From assembly GCF_902833645.1 (NCBI RefSeq), contig NZ_CADFGE010000002.1:747158-811157 (forward strand): a stretch of 64,000 bases of DNA, in the 5' to 3' direction. Shown piece after piece: positions 60,271 through 64,000 of this stretch. Made by a program: the position numbers and the translations under genes. This DNA comes from Paraburkholderia fungorum (GTDB lineage: Bacteria; Pseudomonadota; Gammaproteobacteria; Burkholderiales; Burkholderiaceae). Under the pieces are notes generated by a model. That model searched no databases. It saw only the letters and a list, made by a program, of their open reading frames with translations, and was not told the DNA's origin. The stretch's first letter is position 1, and the number at the start of each line of letters is the position of its first letter.

Positions 60271-61035
60271 TCAGCCTCTGCCGACGAACGGCATCTTGCT
60301 CGCCATGATCGTCATGAACTGCACGTTCGCCGACAACGGCAACTCCGCCATATGCAGCACCGCGTCGGCAACATGTTGCACGTCCATCAACGGTTCGACC
60401 GCGATTTCGCCGTTTGCCTGCGGTACGCCTCGGGCCATCCGCTCGGCCATCTCCGTCGCGGCATTGCCGATGTCGATCTGCCCGCACACGATGTCGTATT
60501 TGCGGCCGTCGAGCGAAACCGCTTTCGTGATGCCGGTAATCGCGTGCTTGGTCGCGGTATAGGCGATGCTGTTCGGCCGCGGCGCATGCGCGGAAATCGA
60601 GCCGTTGTTGATGATGCGGCCGCCCCGCGGCGTCTGCGCTTTCATCAGGCCGAAGGCCGCGCGCGTGCAGAGAAACACGCCGGTAAGATTGGTGTCGACC
60701 ACCGAGCGCCATTCTTCGATATCGAGTTCGTCGATATCCACCGGCGAGCCATTGCGGCCCGCGTTATTGAACAGCACGTCGAGCCGGCCTCGCCACGTGC
60801 GGATCGTGTCGAACAGCGCGGCGACGCTGTCGGCGTCCGTCACGTCGCAAGCCACGGCAAGCGCGTCGCCACCCCGTTGCCGCGCTTCTTCGGCCACGGC
60901 GTCGAGCGGCGCCTGGCGGCGACCGGCCAGCGCGACGCTATAGCCGTGTTCCAGCAGCCTGAGCGCACAGGCTCGGCCGATGCCGCTGCCCGCGCCCGTC
61001 ACCAGCGCCACTTTCCTGATTCCCGTTCCCGTCAC
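60271..61035 (-). CDS. Short-chain dehydrogenase/reductase
   Basis: The 254-residue classical SDR has [20 protein letters not shown] (cofactor loop), [13 protein letters not shown], the catalytic Ser in [16 protein letters not shown] and YxxxK in [15 protein letters not shown]. The start GTG 61035 (AAGGAG seven to eight bases upstream) gives a normal length; an earlier GTG at 61068 is less likely. TLAGRR-type Arg residues after strand 2 ([11 protein letters not shown]) suggest NADP. It stands alone, and its substrate is unknown. Confidence 0.9.
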   Translation of the reverse strand: MTGTGIRKVALVTGAGSGIGRACALRLLEHGYSVALAGRRQAPLDAVAEEARQRGGDALAVACDVTDADSVAALFDTIRTWRGRLDVLFNNAGRNGSPVDIDELDIEEWRSVVDTNLTGVFLCTRAAFGLMKAQTPRGGRIINNGSISAHAPRPNSIAYTATKHAITGITKAVSLDGRKYDIVCGQIDIGNAATEMAERMARGVPQANGEIAVEPLMDVQHVADAVLHMAELPLSANVQFMTIMASKMPFVGRG

Positions 61036-61154
61036 CACGACTCTCCTTGTTGCGTAGATGCGCTGCACGCGACACGTCCGGCAGGGCCAGGCTATCGATC
61101 AGTCCAGCCGATCAATCCAGTGCGCGGTCGTACGGGTTCGCGAACAGCGATTTC

Positions 61155-61175
61155 CTATCCGCCGAAGGCGGATAG
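61155..61175. other. Perfect short hairpin in an intergenic region
   Basis: CTATCCGCC (61155-61163) and GGCGGATAG (61167-61175) form a 9-bp stem with a GAA loop, followed on the plus strand by TTT. It is terminator-like but no intact gene lies just upstream on the plus strand. It immediately precedes the possible gene remnant at 61176. Confidence 0.45.
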
Positions 61176-61331
61176 TTTGGCCTTAGCACCATACAGCAGC
61201 GGATCGTCCATCACAAATGCAAAGGCACGGCGGTCTTCACGTTGGGTAAGGATTCCGAAAACGCGACCTGGCCGTTCTGGATCAGCGGAATCAATCATCC
61301 GGCGGCCCGACACGAACGCATGGATGCCTGA
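61176..61331 (+). pseudogene. Possible gene fragment of unknown family
   Basis: This 51-codon frame lacks a start codon and contains GTAVFTLGKDSENATWPFWI followed by SGINHPAARHERMDA and a stop. The composition (aromatic residues, few Arg/Ala runs) is unlike random GC-rich frames and looks like the C-terminus of a secreted or metal-binding protein. I cannot name the family. The rest of 61036-61554 contains the polysaccharide deacetylase promoter and nothing else I can support. Confidence 0.25.
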
Positions 61332-61554
61332 CCGGTAAACCCGGCGAAGTCGGCGCTGAGGGACGGGCCAGCTTGTCCGGCGTGAAATCACGGACATCGC
61401 GACGCATAACGTCTTTCAACGTGCTTTCATTAGTTGTCTTTCCGGTGCAACACGATGCCGATCGGCGCATCAATGGTATTGTTCGCCGTTGCGCGCCGCA
61501 TGCGCAATTCAAGCTCTTCCCCGGATGGTGGAAGGAAGACAGGAAGCACGCTTT

Positions 61555-62412
61555 ATGAACCAACTCTTCACACAGCCGCAAGGTGCTGAGGCCGCGCCGC
61601 AGCGCCGCTGGCCGCGCACCGGCTACCCCCCAATGCTCACGGCCACCGCCGCCTGGCACGTATTGGTGCTGGCCGGATGCCTGCTGATGCCCTCGGCGTG
61701 GCCGTGGTGGCTGGCCGCGATCTTCGCGAATCACGCTATTTTCACCGTGGCCGGCCTGCTGCCGCGCACCTCGCTGCTCGGCCCTAACTGGACTCGCCTG
61801 CCGGTCGGCGCGCGCAACGCGGACGCGATCGCATTGACCATCGACGACGGTCCCGATCCCGTCGTCACCCCGCAAGTGCTCGATCTGCTCGACGCCTTCA
61901 AGGTGCGCGCCACCTTCTTCTGCATCGGCGAGAAAGCACAACGCCATCCGGAGATCGCACGCGACATCGTTGCACGCGGCCACGCGCTGGAAAACCATTC
62001 GCAGGTTCACCTGCACACGTTCTCGATCACGTTTCCAGCCGCACTCACACGCGAAATCGACGCGGCGCAACGTACCTTCGAAGCATTGAGCGGCGAGCGG
62101 CCCATGTTCTTCCGTGCCCCGGCGGGTTTGCGCAACATCTTTCTCGAGCCCGTGCTGAGCAAGCTCGATTTGCGGCTCGCGGCGTGGACGCGGCGTGGTT
62201 ACGACACGCGCGAGCGCGATCCGCAAGTCGTCGCGCACCGGCTGCTCGACGGCCTTGCCCCGCGCGACATTCTGCTACTGCACGACGGCAATGCCGCGCT
62301 CACCATCGACGGCAAACCGCTGATACTCGCAGTCCTGCCGCGTGTGATCGACGAAGCCCGCCGGCGGCATTTGCGTTTCGTGACCCTGCGTGAAGCGCGT
62401 ATCGACGACTGA
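61555..62412 (+). CDS. Polysaccharide deacetylase (NodB domain) with N-terminal membrane helices
   Basis: The 285-residue protein has two hydrophobic N-terminal segments (TATAAWHVLVLAGCLLMPSA and WWLAAIFANHAIFTVAGLLP), then a NodB domain: IALTIDDGPDP (catalytic Asp), HSQVH (metal His pair), RAPAGLRN and LLLHDGNA. It should remove N- or O-acetyl groups from an envelope or exported polysaccharide, probably from the periplasmic side of the inner membrane. ATG 61555 follows AGGAAG. No polysaccharide gene cluster surrounds it. Confidence 0.9.
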   Translation: MNQLFTQPQGAEAAPQRRWPRTGYPPMLTATAAWHVLVLAGCLLMPSAWPWWLAAIFANHAIFTVAGLLPRTSLLGPNWTRLPVGARNADAIALTIDDGPDPVVTPQVLDLLDAFKVRATFFCIGEKAQRHPEIARDIVARGHALENHSQVHLHTFSITFPAALTREIDAAQRTFEALSGERPMFFRAPAGLRNIFLEPVLSKLDLRLAAWTRRGYDTRERDPQVVAHRLLDGLAPRDILLLHDGNAALTIDGKPLILAVLPRVIDEARRRHLRFVTLREARIDD

Positions 62413-62496
62413 ATCGGCGCCCTTTCGCAGGGCTTAGCCGCTGGCTCGGCGGCGAGCCACGCAAACGCCGCCTCGCATCCTTCTCACACGCGGCGG

Positions 62497-63906
62497 TTAC
62501 ACCCGAAAATCCGCCGCCATGTCTTCGTCCGTGCGCGCCTCGAGCTCGCCGCTGCGGCAGGCTTTCAGAAACACGTCGTAATCGCGTTCCACCTGGTCCG
62601 CGTAGCTGGTGGCATAGCCGGTGAGGGATTCCGCGAACTGATCGCCACGGCCGATGTACGCGCTGACTTCGATCGCCTGGCCACTTGCCTTGGCATGCGC
62701 GCGCGCCATGATCCAGCCGCACAGTTTCGCGTAGCCTTCGAGGAGGTCCGTGTCGAACAGCTCGATGTTCGCCGACAACTTCATGTCGCGCAGTTGCCGG
62801 AAGTAGAAGTGGCGCCCTGACGGCCCGCTCGCCCAGCCGAGAAAAATATCGCTCGCTGCCTGCAGCATGCGCTGCCCGCGAACCACCCGCTCGCCCTCAT
62901 GCTTGAGCGAGGGCGCCTTGTAGTACTGCGCGATCACCGAAGGCCGTGCCTCCTTGATCTGGATGAACAGCGGCTTGCCCATGTGATCGACGTTCAGCAG
63001 CACAAGGCAACGTGTGCCCACGCTGCCCACGCCTACTACCTTGAACACCAGGTCCTGTGCCGTGAAGTGGCTCAGCAACTCTCGCCGATCGTGCGACAAG
63101 GTTTTCAGGTATTCGCTCCACGTCCGCTCGATCAGCTTGCTCCAGTTGGCGGTCGTGAACCAGTCGTCGTCGGCAGAAAACAGCGTATTGACGCCATGCA
63201 CATGAAAGAGCCCGGGCGGCGCATCGCGAATCGACCAGCGATTGCCATCGAATTCGGCCATTTTCTCCAGCAGGCTTTCGTGGGTACGGCCCGCCGCTTT
63301 CTCCATGCCACGGCGCACGACGCGGCGACGCTCCGGCGTCAACGCTGTCTCGGCCATCAGATCGAAGGTGATACGGTCGTACCAGAGTTCAAGCGCGCCG
63401 CATTGCGCGTATTGCGCCATACGGTCGCGATATTCTGTGGCGGCGGTCATTACCAGATGCTCCGCCGTGCCGCGGCTCAAACGCATATGGCGCGCGGCCA
63501 CCACGAGGCTCGCGGTCAGGCGCTTCAAGTCCCATTCGAATGGGCCCGTTGCCACTTCGTCGAAATCGTTCAGGTCGAATACGAGTTGACGCTCCGGCGT
63601 CGCGAAGCCGCCGAAATTCATCAGATGGCCGTCGCCGCATATCGGCATGGAGAGACCTGTGTCGGGCACCCGGCTCAGATCGTGAGCCTGAATGATCGCG
63701 GTGCCGCGAAAGAACGTGAATGGCGACACCGACATGCGCCCGTAGCGCAACGGCACGAGCTTTTCGACCCGCCCTTCGCTGCTTTGCTTCAGCAGCTCGA
63801 TCGGGTTGCGATGCAATTCGCCCACCGTGCGATGGCTCGACCGCTTCGAGTGTTCGCGGGCGGCGCGGCCACGGGCTTCCCGTTCGGCGATGGTGCTGGC
63901 TCTCAT
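62497..63906 (-). CDS. DUF2252 family protein
   Basis: The 469-residue cytoplasmic protein has FTFFRGTAIIQAHDL, ICGDGHLMNFGGFATPERQLVFDLNDFDE (split here by convention at about 108-136), LVLLNVDHMGKPLFIQIKEA and QRMLQAASDIFLGW. The GDxHxxNFG and FDxNDFDE motifs resemble the catalytic and metal residues of aminoglycoside phosphotransferase/kinase-like folds, so a small-molecule kinase activity is possible. ATG 63906 with GGAGAAG upstream is chosen. Function is unknown in the family. Confidence 0.9.
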   Translation of the reverse strand: MRASTIAEREARGRAAREHSKRSSHRTVGELHRNPIELLKQSSEGRVEKLVPLRYGRMSVSPFTFFRGTAIIQAHDLSRVPDTGLSMPICGDGHLMNFGGFATPERQLVFDLNDFDEVATGPFEWDLKRLTASLVVAARHMRLSRGTAEHLVMTAATEYRDRMAQYAQCGALELWYDRITFDLMAETALTPERRRVVRRGMEKAAGRTHESLLEKMAEFDGNRWSIRDAPPGLFHVHGVNTLFSADDDWFTTANWSKLIERTWSEYLKTLSHDRRELLSHFTAQDLVFKVVGVGSVGTRCLVLLNVDHMGKPLFIQIKEARPSVIAQYYKAPSLKHEGERVVRGQRMLQAASDIFLGWASGPSGRHFYFRQLRDMKLSANIELFDTDLLEGYAKLCGWIMARAHAKASGQAIEVSAYIGRGDQFAESLTGYATSYADQVERDYDVFLKACRSGELEARTDEDMAADFRV

Positions 63907-63975
63907 GTTCTTCTCCGGTTTTTGTATGAATTTACTATCGGTTCCAAAGACTGCTTCTGCCGGCACGGCGAGCTG

Positions 63976-64000
63976 TCACCAACGGTAGCCCACACCGCCG
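63976..64000 (-). CDS. 3' end of a gene, probably an outer-membrane beta-barrel protein (partial)
   Basis: Only the last seven codons, reading GGVGYRW and a TGA at 63976, are inside the window. A C-terminal aromatic residue after alternating residues is the beta-signal of outer-membrane barrels. The gene lies upstream of the DUF2252 gene on the same strand. The call is based on seven residues. Confidence 0.25.

Overview
The window is high-GC chromosomal DNA from a beta-proteobacterium, most likely Burkholderiaceae and close to Paraburkholderia/Burkholderia. The support is the gene stock: a small secreted DUF4148 protein, a DUF2968 protein, two Burkholderia-type trimeric porins, many LysR/GntR/IclR/LacI regulators each paired with a catabolic cassette, a tripartite tricarboxylate (TctABC) transporter and a C-P lyase operon. 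I see no rRNA, tRNA, CRISPR array or insertion sequence.

Layout. 1-11.4 kb holds sugar-acid and amino-acid catabolism: the 5' end of an L-threonate dehydrogenase gene behind its GntR regulator; a LacI-controlled set (IlvD/Edd dehydratase, RraA-family protein, MFS permease, LacI regulator) headed by two copies of a LacI-type palindrome; an IclR regulator; an M20 amidohydrolase with an MHS permease, divergent from a LysR regulator. 11.4-19.6 kb is a phosphonate locus: phnN, a DUF1045 two-histidine phosphoesterase and phnF on the minus strand, diverging from phnGHIJKLM. 20-29 kb holds a glycosyltransferase, an LPG-synthase-like membrane protein, a decayed lytic transglycosylase, a putative polyamine-binding protein/diguanylate cyclase pair resembling Vibrio NspS-MbaA, two amino-acid binding proteins and an AstE-like hydrolase.

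29.4-44.2 kb is the most accessory-like part: a porin, an SDR/SnoaL pair divergent from a TetR gene with three operator copies between them, a second porin with a YVTN beta-propeller protein, then a long minus-strand operon (dihydroxyphthalate-decarboxylase-like protein, TctC, VOC protein, TctB, TctA, split chromate transporter, GST) preceded by a GntR/FCD regulator. Two nearly identical promoters, upstream of the GntR gene and upstream of the propeller/porin genes about 7.5 kb away, suggest that one regulator governs outer-membrane entry and periplasmic capture (and, if the main operon also responds, uptake and catabolism) of one unknown carboxylate, probably aromatic. 44.4-64 kb returns to household and lineage-specific genes: a DUF3443 lipoprotein, glycogen phosphorylase, a DHA2 exporter, threonine aldolase, a degenerate LytM lipoprotein, DUF4148, 6-phosphogluconate dehydrogenase, a sirtuin, an SDR, a polysaccharide deacetylase and a DUF2252 protein.

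The observations most worth following are the twin GntR-type promoters (one apparently giving a leaderless mRNA), the DUF1045 protein as a candidate stand-in for PhnP, the polyamine-sensor/diguanylate-cyclase pair, the RraA protein as a candidate aldolase, and the operator sets for the LacI, PhnF and TetR regulators. All functions are read from sequence motifs and gene order only; no database search was run.
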